Notes under the pieces: model-generated
Databases searched by the model: none
Told to the model about the DNA's origin: nothing
The model's input: only the letters and a program-made list of their open reading frames with translations
Source of the DNA: Rebecca billardiae RCC1528
Lineage: Eukaryota > Haptophyta
Direction of reading: 5' to 3'
NCBI GenBank assembly: GCA_965240325.2
Contig: OZ251229.1
Coordinates: forward strand, 744,001-808,000
DNA: 64,000 nucleotides
Shown here: in pieces, positions 49,298-60,885 of the stretch
How the letters are laid out: each line of letters starts with the position of its first letter
How positions within the stretch are numbered: the stretch's first letter is position 1
Position numbers and translations under genes: made by a program

Positions 49298-51116
49298 ATG
49301 GTCGAGCTGGACCCTTCGCTGCCGATCCCCAAGAAGATCCTGGTCGCCGATGACTCGGGCGTGTGCCGCATGCGCCTCAAGGCCATGTGCAAGCGGCTCT
49401 ACCCGGGCTGCAGCATTGTGTGCGTGAACGACGGCGATGAAGCTGTCGCTAGCTTTGAGGAGTCGGCGCGGGGGGGCGAGAGCTTTGACCTTGTGCTGAT
49501 GGACCTGAACATGGTCGGCGACGATGATCGGCCACAGCTGACTGGCATGCTTGACGCGCGCAACGGGCCCCAAGCCTCTGCGCGCATCCGACGCATCGAG
49601 GAGACCGTGTCGATGGACACGGGTGTTGACGTGCCGCGCTCACACGTGCTCGTCATTACAGGCTCGACTCGGTGCGTGCGCGAGGCGGCGCGGACGGGGC
49701 GGGGCTGGGGCGGCGGGGAAGGGTGGGGAGGAGGGGGATTGCGCCGTGCGATGCGCTGGGCTGGCCTGATCGGCACCCGTCAGGCGGTTGGGACAGCAAG
49801 GGGCCCGTGTGCGCGCCGGCGACCGGCCAGCTGCAGCCCGCGGCTGCGGCCCTGCCGCTCACGCGTGCGGCCATCGCTGCGTGATGCGCGCCGCGCCCGC
49901 CGCCTGCAGGACCGATCGATGGGACCTGGCGTACTACCATGGCTGCGGCGTGGACGGGTTCCTGAGCAAGCCCGTCACGATCCACAGCCTCACCGAGGGC
50001 GTGACGGCCATACAGCGCAAGGGCAACTCGGACACGGCTGACGACTCGGAGAGCGGCCGAAACCTCGGCACCGCGCTGCTCGGCGAGTCGCCGCTCTTCG
50101 AGCAGGACTCGGCCGCGAAGATCGACATGTACATCGAGCCGTCGCTGCTGGAGAAGGCGAGCGCCGACCCGATCGCCGGGCCCTTCAGCAACCTCGCTGG
50201 CGGCGAGAGCACCTTTGCCGCGCTCGCTGCTGGCGTGCTGCCCGACGACCTCTCCCTCGGCCTGGAGCACCACCAGCCTGACCCGGCGAGCCACCCGCCG
50301 CCGCAGCGCCGGCCGTCGATTCCGAAGAAGCCGCCGGCGCAGGCGAAGCTGCACGTGCCGGACGGCAACGACTCCGACTGCTCCAACCCCTCGCCGATCC
50401 CGCGCGTGAAGCACACGAGGCGCATGGCGCCGCGGCTGCCGCGGCGCAACGCGGGCGGCAGCGGCGACTGGGGCGCTGAGCATGCGCATGCGGAGCACCC
50501 GCCGACGGCGCCGACAGCCGACGAGCAGAGCGACGCCCCGGCGCCGCCGCGGCGCACGAGCGCGCCCGCCGACGCGAAGCACTTCGCGCTGCTCAGCCTC
50601 GACCCGACCATGCTGATGATGCAGGAGGCGGTCATCCACGGCGACTCGCTCGACCACCTGATCACACAGGCGGGCGCCGTGGCCGACGCGGCCGCCAAGC
50701 TGGGCGACGACATGCAGAGGGTCGACGTGCTCGTCCTCACGGCGGTGCGCGCGGGGCGCGGGCACCCGCGCTCGCGCGCAGCCCGGGGCGAGTGCGCGCG
50801 CACGCGTTGCGACGCCGCGCGCTGACCAGCCCCCGCCCCCGGCGCTCCTCCGCGCACGCGCCTCGCCCGGCGCGCGCAGGCCGTGGGACCGGACGGCGCG
50901 CTCGACAAGGAGCGCGTGCGCAGCGAGGCGGAGGCTTTCTGGCAGATGGAGGCTGGGCGGAAACCGGCGGGCGAGGCCCCGAAGACGACGCTCGCCGTGC
51001 TGCCCCAGGACGCCCCCGCCGACCTCAAGCCCGCCGACCTCGGCGTGACGGGCCTGCTGCGCGTGCCCCTGCGCAAGCTCGAGCTCGTGGCTGCGCTCGG
51101 AGAGGGGTTCAGATGA
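49298..51116 (+). CDS. Response-regulator receiver-domain protein, three exons
   Basis: Exons are 49298-49671, 49910-50744 and 50880-51116; donors GTGCGT and GTGCGC and acceptors CTGCAG and GCGCAG join the frame exactly, giving 481 residues. The receiver domain spans residues 12-155 with the full signature: acid pair D18-D19, phospho-acceptor D69 (LVLMDLNM), T121 (VITGS) and K145 (FLSKP). The last is only reached after intron 1, which supports the splice model. The loop after D69 is about 20 residues longer than usual. Residues 165-481 are low complexity with a helical stretch (QEAVIHGDSLDHLITQAGAV) and no recognised output domain, so this may signal by protein contact in a phosphorelay. No histidine kinase is in the window. 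Confidence 0.86.
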
Positions 51117-53400
51117 ACGCGCGGACTCAGTGCCGGCCGTCGGCGCACGCGCCTGCGCGCCGGTGCGCGGCAGGGCGGGCGACGGAGCTTGGGCCACACG
51201 CGCCGTGGTCCTCGAGCCCGCTGCCGCCGCCCACGCCGGACGAGACTCTGCGGCCGCCTGGCTGTGTCGTTGTGTCCGCCCGCTTCTGTCCTCGAGCGAA
51301 CGAGCAGCTGACAACTCCGCTCCACGCAGCTGGCAGCGCTTGCCGCCGCCTACCGGAGTCGCTTGCAAGTCCATCCTCGTCTCGTCACGTCCGTCCCTCC
51401 CGCGTGCTCGTTACTCATGCTGCTGCTTGCAGCTGGTGCAGGGTCGCTCCGTTGTAGTGCCGCGCTCCGCCAACGGCCTCGCAGCCGGGAGGCGGGGCAG
51501 AGTCGCCGAGAGTGTGTTACGTCTTATGAGCGACCGCCGCGGCGGCGCCAGGTCACAGACACATGCACGTGTTCGGTGTTTACTGTTTCAGTGTTTGGCA
51601 ACCTGCTTATCTGCTGATGATTCTAATAATAATCGTGATCCGATCATTCGGATGACGATACTGATATGGCCAAGGCAGCTGTGTCACGTCGGTCCCGCCG
51701 GCCTCTGGCCTCTTCGTATGGTCCGCCAGGTCTTCCACAGCCCAGGCTCCCCCCAGTACAACCGGCACGACCCGCTGCACATTGAGGTGCTACCCTGGCC
51801 CCAAGTGGCCACCAGGCTGGCAGCGGGCGCACTCGGACAGACCAGGGTCATCTCTCACTGGAGAGGCCATTAGGCATTACAGGACCACAGTCCCAATAAG
51901 GGCACTGCCAGGTCAGGCCCACCGTGAGGCCACGGGCCCGCGGGCAGAACTCAGGCTGGCCAGAGGCCCCTGCTGGGGAGGGTGGGGGAACTGCCCAAGC
52001 GCCGGGGGGGGGGGGGGGGGGGGGACGAGCTCAACCAGAACTACCAGGCCCAGCAGAGACACGACCATCCCACACAAGTACCGGAACCAGTCCCCGACGG
52101 CGAGTCCAACTACTACTAACTGCTACGGCCACAACATCATCCACCAGCTGCTGACCAAGAACAGGCTACACCATCGTCCACCATGACCAGCCACTGACCA
52201 AGTAGGCGACGACATCATCCGCACCAGCTGCTGACCAAGTAGGGGACGGCCTGGCCGACGCCAACATGCTCACTCGCCTTTGATTTGGTACCCATGCACT
52301 TCCTGGTGGGCCTGACGACGTCGACGACGACAACACCGACATCCGCCATGGGGACCAACATCAACGTGCTCACACCACTGCCACTGCTGCAAGCTTCGAC
52401 CAGTACCGGCAATACAGACGAATCAGGAGAGCTGCGCCCTCGTGCCTGTGTCTTTAAATCATAGAATTGGTCCAGTCCGCGAGGACCGAGCGTAGTCCGG
52501 TCATCAATGTGAGAGTAATCATTTATAATACGGTGATGAATCTGCTGCCGGCAGAGTAGCTGCCGCACTTCCACTCACTCAGTCTCACGGCGGTCGCGGA
52601 CTGCCACTCGGCCTCGCAGTCGCACTACAGACTACTCACTACTGACACTAGTCGCAGTCCGGGCCAGTCGTCGCAGCAATCCCGCAAGCTCCGGTCCACC
52701 ACGAGTCGGAGTCACAGACACAGTCGGGCGACGGCCCCCACGCCCCCCAGCCTAGATATGTATGATGATGATGAGGCGGGTATAACTGCTAGCGTCTGGC
52801 GTCTGCTCGGCGACGGTGTTCATCACTCACATCAGTGATATGATTCCGAGTCGTCGGACTCCGGCGGACTCGTCGCGGACGGACGGTCGAAGAGTACTGC
52901 TGTTATTCAGATTTTAAAATACAGTTATTATAATACATATTATAATAATATGTATATATATGCCCGTTGCATACCACGTCGTTAATATATATATATATAT
53001 ACGGCCCGCTATATACTATTATTATTAATTAAAATAGTAGCAGCATTTAATTACTAAGCCGAGCTAAGCTAGTCGGAATAAGTCGCCGGGCGGCCGCCGC
53101 TTCCGGGCTTCGGAGTCGCCTTCGGAGCGGCCGCTGCCGGGCCGGCGCCGGCCCACGCCGTACCGACGAGCACCGGAGTCTAGCAGTGAGAGTCCAGGAG
53201 GCCGTACTAACGGTCGTCGGAGAGGCAGCAGCTCGAGAAAATAGGCATGCCAGCCGCATCCGGCATCGGCCATCGGGCAGTCGCCAATGGTGCCGAGTCG
53301 GCGACTCGGAGTCTCGGACTCGGTGGGCGAGTCGGGGCGGTAGTCGCCGGGCTGCAGCGCGCGCGCGACGAGCGCGCTCGCACCGTCGAGGTTGCGCGCG
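51117..53400. other. Intergenic, repeats only
   Basis: Contains a 21-base G run (52004-52024), TA-rich stretches near 52920-53010, a 55-bp inverted fragment of the 474-bp element (52414-52468) and otherwise no supported feature. Confidence 0.55.
52414..52468 (-). repeat. Terminal fragment of the 474-bp element
   Basis: In reverse complement it matches the first 55 bases of the element (AATTCTATGATTTAAAGACA and onward to GATTCGTCTGT), then diverges. Confidence 0.85.
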
Positions 53401-55771
53401 TCATTCCTCCTCGTCAGCAGCCGACGCGGGCGCGCCCGGAGGAGCCTCGCCCGCTGCGTCCGCTTCGGCGGGAGTGGCACCGTGACCGTCGGCCTCGCCG
53501 CCGCCATCCGCCGCGCTCGCTGCGCCAGCCGCCCTGCCAGCGCCCTGTGTGCGCGCCGCCTCCGGCACGTCCCCACCCGCCCGGACGGCAGGTGCTTGCC
53601 GCCCGGCCTCGAGCTCGGTGAGCTTCTTGCGCGCGCTGTCGGCCAGCCGCGCGGCGTTTGTGCGCTCGCCCTCCTCGGCCGAGCTCGCCACGATCGCCTC
53701 GAAGCGCCGGAGCCGCGCCGTCCACTTGGCGCGCTCGCGCTCCGCGCCGGCCGCGCCACTCGAGTACTGCTTCCACCACTGCCCCTCGGAGGACGCCTTT
53801 TTTTGCGCCTGCCTGTCGCGCACCTCGGCGCGCTCGCGCTCGCGCTGCCTCCGCTCCTCCTCCAGCCGGCGCGCCTCCGTGCGCTCGCGCTCGAGCTTGG
53901 CCTGCAGCTCGGCCGCCGCCGCCTCCATCTGCCGCTGCTCCTCGTCCGAGAAGAGGTGCGTGTACCGCGCGGCCACCTCGCGCAGCCTGCGCGACTTGTC
54001 GCGCACGCCGCGCGACGTGACGTGCACCTTGAAGTCCTCGTGCTCCTTGCGCGTGAACGGGTCGTTGGAGAGCGCGTCGATGCGCACCAGCTTCTTGCCC
54101 TGCCCCGTCTTGACCCACAGCGCGGCGGTCGTCACCTTCTTGCCCACCTGAGGAGGGCAGCGCGCGGGGCAGCGGCGCGTGCGCGTGCGCGCTCAGCGCT
54201 GGGGCAGCGCGCGCCGGGGGCGCGGCGCGGGGCGGGGGCGGGCTGGCGGCGCGCACCCGGTACGGCTGCGTGGAGCGCAGCTCGAGCACGATGCCGACGG
54301 AGAAGTACACCTTGCCACTCTGCAGCCGCTGCGAGGTGCGCACCACCGCGTGCTGCAGCACGCGCTGCAGGTCCCGCCCCTCCGCGTCCAGCCAGATCTG
54401 ACGCGGCGCGAGGGGTGAGGGAGGGCGCGCGCGGGCGTGAGCGCAGGGCTCGCGCAGGGCTCGCGCAGGGCTCGCGCAAGGCTCGCGCGCGCGCAGGCGC
54501 CGGCGCGCGCGGCGCGCGCACACCTCGATCGAGCGGCGCGTCAGCATGATCGTGCACAGCTCCTCGTACGACGCGCGCGCGCGGCCCGCCTCGTCCTCCT
54601 CCTCCTCGGCCGCATCGCCCAGCCGCGGTCGCTTCGCCTCGCGCGCCGCGCCGGCGCGCTCGAGCTCGGAGAGGCCGGCGATGGGCGGCTGCCGCTCGAG
54701 CTCGCGGAGCACCGCCGTGCGCAGCGCCCGCTTCCCGATCGCGTGCGCGTCCGTCACGTCGTGCAGCGCCTGCACGTCGTACGCCTGCCTCACAAAGAAC
54801 TGGTGGTCCTCAAGCGGCGGCGGGGTCGGCCCTCGGAGCACCGCGACCGCCGCGGGCCGCAGCACGGTGTCCGCGTGGTTCTCGTCCTCGTGGAGCGAGA
54901 AGAAGAGCTCCTGCTCCTCCGCGCGCAGCGCCGCGCCGCGCGCCGCGTCGCGCACGCCGTACTCCTTCACGTCCTCCGCGCGGTAGTACCAGCGCGCGTT
55001 GAAGTAGACCTCGTCGGCCGCAAACTTGTACGCGTACACCTCGAGCAGCCGCGCGACGAACGGGGCGGCGTCCTCGGGCGGCTCGAGGTAGACGTCGGTG
55101 CCCACGGCGTACTCCACGCCCATCTTGGCGAAGCCCGCGTAGAACACCTTGCCGTCGCGCTCGCGCAGCGGCCGGCCGATGAAGCGCGGCAGGTCGGCGT
55201 CCAGGGAGGCATCGGCCTCGTCCGCGGCCGCGCCCTCGTCCGCGGCCGCGCCCTCGTCCGCGGCCGCGGTCGCGTCTGCCGCGGGCGAGGCCGTGGCGCC
55301 GCGCGGCTCGGGCGTGCCGCCAGCGGCGTCATCGTCGGGCGCCGGCCGCTTCCGACCGGCCGTTCCCACCGGCGCTTCGCCCGCTGCGCTGTCCGCCGCA
55401 GCACCGGCCCCGGCTTCGGCGGTGGCGCCGGCCGCGCCGCCGCCGCGTGGCGACGCGGCGTGGGCGGGGGGCTCCTGCGTCTCAGCGGCCTGCTCCGCCT
55501 CGCGCGCGGCATCTGAGGGCACATCAGCCCCACCATCCTCCGCCGTTGCGTCGGCACCCCCGCCGCTCTGCTCGCTGACAATGCGCGCCATCGTCTCATC
55601 CACCAGCTGCTTGACTTGCTTCTTCTGCGGCTGCAGCCAGCCCTGCGGCTGATCGGCGACGCCGAGCGCGCTCTCGAGCTTGCGCATGATCAGCTTGACC
55701 GTCACGGTCTCCCAGTCCTCCGTGCGCAGCAGCTTCTCCACCTCCGCGGCGAGGGCCTCATGGGTGGCCAT
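53401..55771 (-). CDS. DEK_C and BAH domain chromatin protein, three exons
   Basis: Exons on the minus strand are 55771-54524, 54397-54257 and 54147-53401; both introns are phase 0, with donors GTGTGC and GTGCGC and acceptors GTCAG and CTCAG, giving 711 residues. Residues 4-66 resemble the DEK C-terminal DNA-binding domain (VEKLLRTEDWETVTVK, then KQVKQLVDETM). An acidic/Ala-rich linker with an EGAAADEGAAAD repeat follows. Residues 194-330 are a BAH domain (RFIGRPLRERDGKVFYAGF, then VYAYKFAADEVYFNARWYYR), which reads nucleosomes or proteins. Exon 3 has a Lys-rich region and an E/R-rich coiled coil (528-580). It probably acts in chromatin regulation. ATG 55771 is chosen; a GTG lies four codons upstream. 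It is head-to-head with the FAM161-like gene. Confidence 0.85.
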
Positions 55772-55943
55772 CGTGGTCGACACGGCGAGGTGGTCGAGTC
55801 GCGACTCGCGAGCAGGGTAGTTCGTCAGTTTTCGGGGCGCTCCGTCAATTTCAGACTCACGCCCGGCCCGTTTATTTTGGACGTGTGCGCGCTCTTCTTC
55901 ACTTTTTGCGCGCCAGGCGGAAACTCGGCAGTTTGAACCCCAA
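55772..55943. promoter_or_regulatory. Shared 172-bp divergent promoter interval
   Basis: Separates the start codons of the BAH and FAM161-like genes. It contains an AT-richer core (CGTTTATTTTGG) and a CTTTTTGCGCGCC stretch, but no motif I can assign. Confidence 0.4.
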
Positions 55944-58148
55944 ATGTCGTCGCTCGACGAGGCCGAGCGCCGGCTGAATCAGCTGAGGGCGCAGGCCGCG
56001 CTCCAGGGAGCAGCGGCCGAGGCGCCAGCGCACGCGGCGAGCCCATCAGGCCGTGCGTGGGCCGCTCCACGCGCCGGCGATTCGCCCTCACGCGCCGCGG
56101 GCCTCGACCCGTCCGACCCAGACTTCCTCGCACGGCTGGCCGAGCTCAAGGCGCAGCACGCGCGCAACCTGCGCGAGCTCGAGCGGCAGCTGGCGCGGGC
56201 GAGCGTGCGGTCGCCCCGCGGCGGCACCTCTGCGTCCCTCAGCACCGCCGTCGCCAGCGCCTCGCGCCCCCGGAGCGCGAGCAGTGGGCGCGCGCGCGGC
56301 GGCGATCTCTTCGGTGGCGCAGACGGCGCGCTCGCGCAGGAGGCGGTGCGCGACAACGCCCACCTCGCCGAGCGCGCGCGCGAGCTGGACGAGCTGCTCG
56401 CGGGGGTTCGACCCCGCCGCGTTGTGAACACCTCCCGCCTCGACGCCGCCTACCGACGCTTGCGCGAACGACCGCGCTCGGCGCCGTCGCAGCGGCCGCG
56501 CGCACGTGCGACCGTGCCCGAGCCCTTCTCGTTCGAGGGGCGGGACGAGGCGCGCCGACGGACGCGCGACCAGCAGCGCCGCGCGCGGCTGAGCGCGGAG
56601 CGCGAGGAGGAGGAGGAGATCCTCGTCCGCCCCTTCAAGGCCGCCCCGGTGCCGCCCTCCACCGTCGAGAACCGGTACGAGCGCATGGTGGCCGAGCAGC
56701 GCGCGCGGCGCGCGCAGGTGGCAGTGGAGCGCAAGCAGGTGCTCGAGCGCGACCTGAAGCCGTTCTCCTTCGACTCGCGGCCGCCCGTGCCCCGCCGACG
56801 GCCGCGCGTGAAGAGCGCCGACGAGCTCGCGCGCGAGCACAAGTTCAAGGCGAAGCCCGTCCCCGCCGCCGTCTCGCAGCGCGTGTACGAGCAGCTGCAG
56901 CGGGACGAGGCGATGCGCAAGGAGCGCGTGAGCCGGGCGGCGCACGAGCTGCTCGCGCAGGCGTCGCTGCCGCCGCGGATGGAGCTGCACGAGAAGGTGG
57001 GCAAGGTGAACAGAGTGAGCAAGGTGAGCCCTGCACCGCGCGGCGCGCGCGCGCGCCGGACGCGCGCGACACGCGCTGCGGGGCGTGCGCGCGCGCGCGG
57101 ACTGACTCGCGCGCGGCACACACGCGCGCGCGCGCCGCCTCGCAGCAGGGGGAGCTGAGCGGTGGCGGTGCGGCTGGCGAGGAGCTCTTCAAGCCCAAGA
57201 TCAACCCCTTGTCGCCAGCGATCCCCGCCTTCGATCAGATGCAGAAGCGCTTCGAGCACGTGCGCGCGCCCGCCCCCGGCACGGCCGGCGCCCCCGTGTG
57301 CCCGTGCGCCGCGAGGCGCGTCACCCCATCCCGCGCGCGTGCGCGTGTGAGAGAGGGCGCCAACCGCGCCGCCGCGCGCTGCGCCGATCGCGGCTCGCGC
57401 GGCCACGCGCAGGCGCTGGCGAAGAAGAAGCGCTCGGTGGGCAAGACCGACCCGCAGCCCTTCTCCATGTACACCGATCGGCGGCCCAACCGCATGGACC
57501 GCGTGCTGCGCGACATCGAGCGCGACGCGCTCGTGCTGCCCGAGCAGCGCTGGCCACACGCGTCCTCGCGCGCGCCCGCCCGGTTTGAGCCGGTTGACCT
57601 CGGACCGCCGCCAGACTCGGCGTATCGCACGACGCTCGCGGCCGAGCTGCGCCGCGCCAGCCTTGAGGACGAGCAGGAGCTCCGACGCGCCATCGACGAT
57701 CAGAAGCGGGCCGAGGACGAGGAGCGCATCGAGAAGCAGCGCCGGATCAACGCGGAGGTCGCGGCGGTGGGCGCTCGCGCGCGCGCGACACCGTGGCGCG
57801 GCGCGCGGCCGAGCGAGCGCCGTGACCACCGCTGTACGCCGCGCGCTCAACCGCGCGTGTGCCCTCGCGCGCTCGCGCCCTCCTCGCGCGCAGGTGCTCA
57901 AGCCCACGTTTGTCAGCCGCGACGCGCACATCCAGAAGCGGCGCAAGGACAAGCTCGCCGACGAGCGCGAGAAGCGGCAGAACTGGGAGCGCGTCAAGAA
58001 GGAGATCGAGGCGAACGTGCGCAAGCGGCCGCACCTCTTCGAGCAGGCGTCCACGTCCGTGCACGTGGACCGCGCGCGGCAGGAGCGCCTCGAGCAGTTC
58101 GAGCAGACGCTGCGGGACAACGGGCTGGGAGAGCTCATCGACGGCTGA
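55944..58148 (+). CDS. FAM161-like microtubule or ciliary protein, four exons
   Basis: Exons 55944-57023, 57149-57259, 57413-57766 and 57894-58148 join in phase 0 at every intron, giving 599 residues. Donors are GTGAGC, GTGCGC and GTGGGC; acceptors end in CAG. The middle shows the FAM161/UPF0564 pattern: EPFSFEGR, RPFKAAPVPPST with NRYERM, KPFSFDSRPP, then HKFKAKPVPAAV with RVYEQL, and PQPFSMYTDRRP in exon 3. The rest is Arg/Glu-rich helix. In animals FAM161 proteins sit on ciliary and centriolar microtubules. Exon 2 starts after GCAGCAG, a tandem NAGNAG acceptor that could add one glutamine. The family call rests on motif recall and is less certain than the gene model. Confidence 0.76.
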
Positions 58149-58399
58149 CGGCCCGACCACTCGCTGACGCCGACCACTGAACTCGGCGCGGCCCATCATG
58201 ATCAGCCTTCGAAGGCATCACCATTGTCAGCGGCGCACTCGCGGAACTTCTGTAGTCTTCTCGCGTCGTCTGCGGTCTGACGTCTGCGAGGCGGAGGCAG
58301 CCGATGCCGTCAGCCGAGCCAAGTCGTCTGCCGAGCTGAGGCCGGACGGCCGGTGATCGACAGCTTCATAGTCTGCGGGCGCAGCCGAAGACTCAGACT
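58149..58399. other. Intergenic, no gene seen
   Basis: 3' flank of the FAM161-like gene up to the 474-bp element. No supported feature. Confidence 0.5.
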
Positions 58400-58876
58400 A
58401 ATTCTATGATTTAAAGACACAGGCACGAGGGCGCAGCTCTCCTGATTCGTCTGTCGAAGTACTGAATGGAGTTAATGGAGGATGTCGCTGGAGCGCGTTG
58501 GCCGCGGGTGAGGGAGTCGTCGTAACCGATGCTGATCACACGGTCACTGAGGTAGTAGGCGCCCGGGGATGCCGCTGTTTTGCAGTCGTCGTCGGCCTTG
58601 GTCATCATGTAGTTGCCCGCGTCGTCGTCGTCCGAGGCTGTTCAAGTTGATGCCGTAGTGCGGGTAGTGGATGTGGTCGCCCGGGCCGGTGTGCGCGGCC
58701 TAGTGGCCTTGCCGAGTTGAGGGAGTAGTCGCCCTTGCCGTTGAGGAAGTCGTCGTCCTTGCCGTTGAGGAAGTCGTCGCCCTGGCCGCAGAGGAAGTCG
58801 TCGCCCTTGCCGTTGAGGAAGTCGTCGTCCTGGCCGCTGAGGGTGCCTGCGCTGCCCAACCGGGCGCGTCTGGCGC
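58400..58876 (-). mobile_element. 474-bp dispersed element, copy 3 (477 bp)
   Basis: About 98 percent identical to 43596-44069, with a GCT insertion near 58490 and few substitutions. The same overlapping minus-strand frames with DDFLNGK repeats and the same ends are present. It starts 20 bp beyond the stop of the minus-strand orphan gene and may form its 3' UTR. Confidence 0.82.
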
Positions 58877-58895
58877 GCCAGCGCCGCGCGCGGCT

Positions 58896-59999
58896 CTACG
58901 CCAGTGACGGCGGCACGGCGGCAGCCAGGTCACGGGGGGGGTCGGCGAGGGACGCGGTGCGAGCCTGCTTGGCCGGCTTGGCGTCGCTCCCGCCAGCGGA
59001 GGAGGGCCCATCCTCCTCCGCCGGCGTGGACGGCTCGGTCGCCGCGCGCTTGCCGGCTGCCGCGGCGCCGGGGGGCAGGACCAGGCGGTAGTTGGACTCC
59101 CCGAGCGCCGGCCTGGCCTGTTGCACCTCGGGCCCGTCCGACGGCGCGGCCGCGGTTGGCGGCTGGGGTGGCGGGATGGCATCGTCGGAACCCTCCCCCT
59201 CGGGCTCCTCCGCCTCCGGGCCGGCGGGGTCCGCCGCCTGTTGGTCGGCCGGCTGAGGAGCAGGGCGGCGCGCAGCGGCGGGCGGCGCGGGCGGCACAGG
59301 CGGCGCGGGCGGCACGCCCCACAGGTTGTGTGGGACGCGGGCGGCGCCGGCGATGCGGCGGCTCGGCTTGAGCGGCGCGAAGAAGATGGGGTGCTCGGGG
59401 TCGATGGGCATGAAACGGAGGCGGAGGAAGATCAGGTTCACACCGCCGGAGTAGATGTTGGTCTCGACGTGCTCACCGTTGGTCACGTACTTGTTGATGT
59501 CGGGCACGATCTGCTCGTAGAGGGCCCTGTGGAACTGCACGAGCGTCATCGTGGGGCTAACCGGGAGCGTGAGGGACACGTCCTTCGCCTGGGTTGCGAG
59601 GTCGGCCGCCGACAGCGCGAGCATCTCCTGCGTGAGCTCCGTGGTGCACGCCGTGAAAATGTTCGGCATGCACAGGCTGGTGGCCAGGCGGCGGCAGATG
59701 GCCATGTTCTCGAGCACCGATCCGGTGAAGGAGAAAACGTGCTTATTGCCTTTGGGGTCCTGGGTGAGTCCTGCGAGCAGTCGCCCGCCTTGCGAGTTGG
59801 GCGCCACGTCGCTCAGGCAGCGCGCGCTCAGCTTGATCATCGTCGTGCACATCTGCAGGCCCGCATCCCGCCTGGCGGTGGGGGTGCTCGGCCGTTCCAG
59901 CTGCAGCCCGCGCTCGTAGTTGCTGGAAGAGGGGAAGAAGGTCAAGGCGCTCCTGCTGTTGAGACGGTCGCGGAACACGCCGTACTCGTAAGGGGGCAT
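58896..59999 (-). CDS. Uncharacterised protein with Pro/Ala-rich tail
   Basis: The 367-residue product starts at the first ATG (59999) downstream of a G homopolymer. Residues 1-190 look globular: YGVFRDRLNSRSALTFFPSSS, LSARCLSDVAPNSQGGRLLAG, NKHVFSFTGSVLENMAICRRL, VQFHRALYEQIVPDINKYV and VNLIFLRLRFMPIDPEHPIFF. The remainder is Pro/Ala/Glu-rich low complexity ending in PRDLAAAVPPSLA. I recognise no family. The base composition of the globular part is less GC-biased than in neighbours. The 3' side is an element copy and the 5' side carries several long G runs, so it may be a recently arrived or element-associated gene. Confidence 0.58.
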   Translation of the reverse strand: MPPYEYGVFRDRLNSRSALTFFPSSSNYERGLQLERPSTPTARRDAGLQMCTTMIKLSARCLSDVAPNSQGGRLLAGLTQDPKGNKHVFSFTGSVLENMAICRRLATSLCMPNIFTACTTELTQEMLALSAADLATQAKDVSLTLPVSPTMTLVQFHRALYEQIVPDINKYVTNGEHVETNIYSGGVNLIFLRLRFMPIDPEHPIFFAPLKPSRRIAGAARVPHNLWGVPPAPPVPPAPPAAARRPAPQPADQQAADPAGPEAEEPEGEGSDDAIPPPQPPTAAAPSDGPEVQQARPALGESNYRLVLPPGAAAAGKRAATEPSTPAEEDGPSSAGGSDAKPAKQARTASLADPPRDLAAAVPPSLA

Positions 60000-60027
60000 G
60001 GTAGCCGGTGTGGCGGGCGCGGGGCTG

Positions 60028-60031
<4 letters not shown>

Positions 60032-60075
<44 letters not shown>

Positions 60076-60477
60076 GCGGGCACTGCGGTGCGAGCGAGGT
60101 CGGTGCTGGTGCCAAAGGCATTTCGGCGCGCGGGGTTGAAATCAAATTTCAAAACCCAGGTCCGGAGTGGCCCCGCCGGTCCCCCGGACCACGGCGGCCC
60201 GTCGTGCGTTTCGGGGGGAGAGGGGTTTGTCGCGAAACGGGCAGGATGGGGAGGGGGGGGGGGGGGGGGGGGGGGGCTCGCGGCCGCCGCGGGGAGGCCG
60301 GGACGGGCGCGGTCTCCACCTGAGGGCCGGGCGCTGCTCAGGAAGGAGGGCGGCCCACACTCCGCGTGTCGCTCCCCAGTGCCTCCGCACTTCGCCGTCG
60401 TGTCGGGATGAGCATGCGCTTGGCGTCCGCACCGGGCCAGTCCTTGCATGGTCAGCAAGCAGGCGGGGGGGGGGGGG
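60032..60477. repeat. Cluster of G homopolymer tracts
   Basis: Runs of 43, 24 and 13 consecutive G lie at 60032-60074, 60253-60276 and 60465-60477, just upstream of the minus-strand orphan gene. They could form G-quadruplexes, and length calls are error-prone in sequencing. Confidence 0.9.
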
Positions 60478-60799
60478 CGTGCGTGTGCAAGCGCGGGTGG
60501 ATATGTCGTGTCTGCGATATGCGGAGTGTTGGATGCGGGTTGCGCCGGTGCCCCAGGGCACCGGTGAGTGTGTAGCTGTTTCGGGCACGCCTCGCGAACG
60601 CGAGGCGCTGGAAGACATGGCCGAGGGAGGACCGCCTGACTGGTGTCGAGTATACAAATATAATATATACAAGTGTTTGTGCTACCTTAGCAGGACCCTG
60701 CCTAGACCGTCATCTGTAATATCGTGAGGCCTGCGACTCGCTGCGCTCACCGACCACCCGTCCCAGAAAGCCGCCCTGAGCCCGTCTTCGGCTCAGCGG

Positions 60800-60830
60800 G
60801 CTCAAAACATGCCCACGGCATGTTTTGAGC
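60800..60830. repeat. Perfect 14-bp hairpin with 3-nt loop
   Basis: GCTCAAAACATGCC, loop CAC, GGCATGTTTTGAGC. It sits 240 bp upstream of UTP23 and adjoins the repeat block at 60834-60885. Confidence 0.9.
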
Positions 60831-60833
60831 TCA

Positions 60834-60885
60834 GTGACTATGAAATGGGCTGGCAACGAATAGCTGCGGGTATTTTTCAATACCA
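60834..60885 (+). repeat. Short dispersed repeat shared with 6967-7022
   Basis: Plus-strand counterpart of the minus-strand block at 6967-7022, with the same order of GTGACTATG, ATGGGCTGGCAACGAATAGC and GGGTATTTTTCAATA. Confidence 0.75.

Noticed and set aside
53414-55783. Single 789-codon frame reading through the BAH gene
   Set aside because: It reads through two introns and changes to Arg/Ala-rich nonsense; the spliced model keeps a coherent protein with phase-0 GT-AG junctions.
56057-58180. 707-codon frame overlapping the FAM161-like gene
   Set aside because: Out of frame with all four supported exons and Arg/Ala-rich.
58605-58859. Independent gene with DDFLNGK repeats
   Set aside because: The same frame occurs in another copy of the 474-bp element, so it is reported as part of the element rather than as a host gene.
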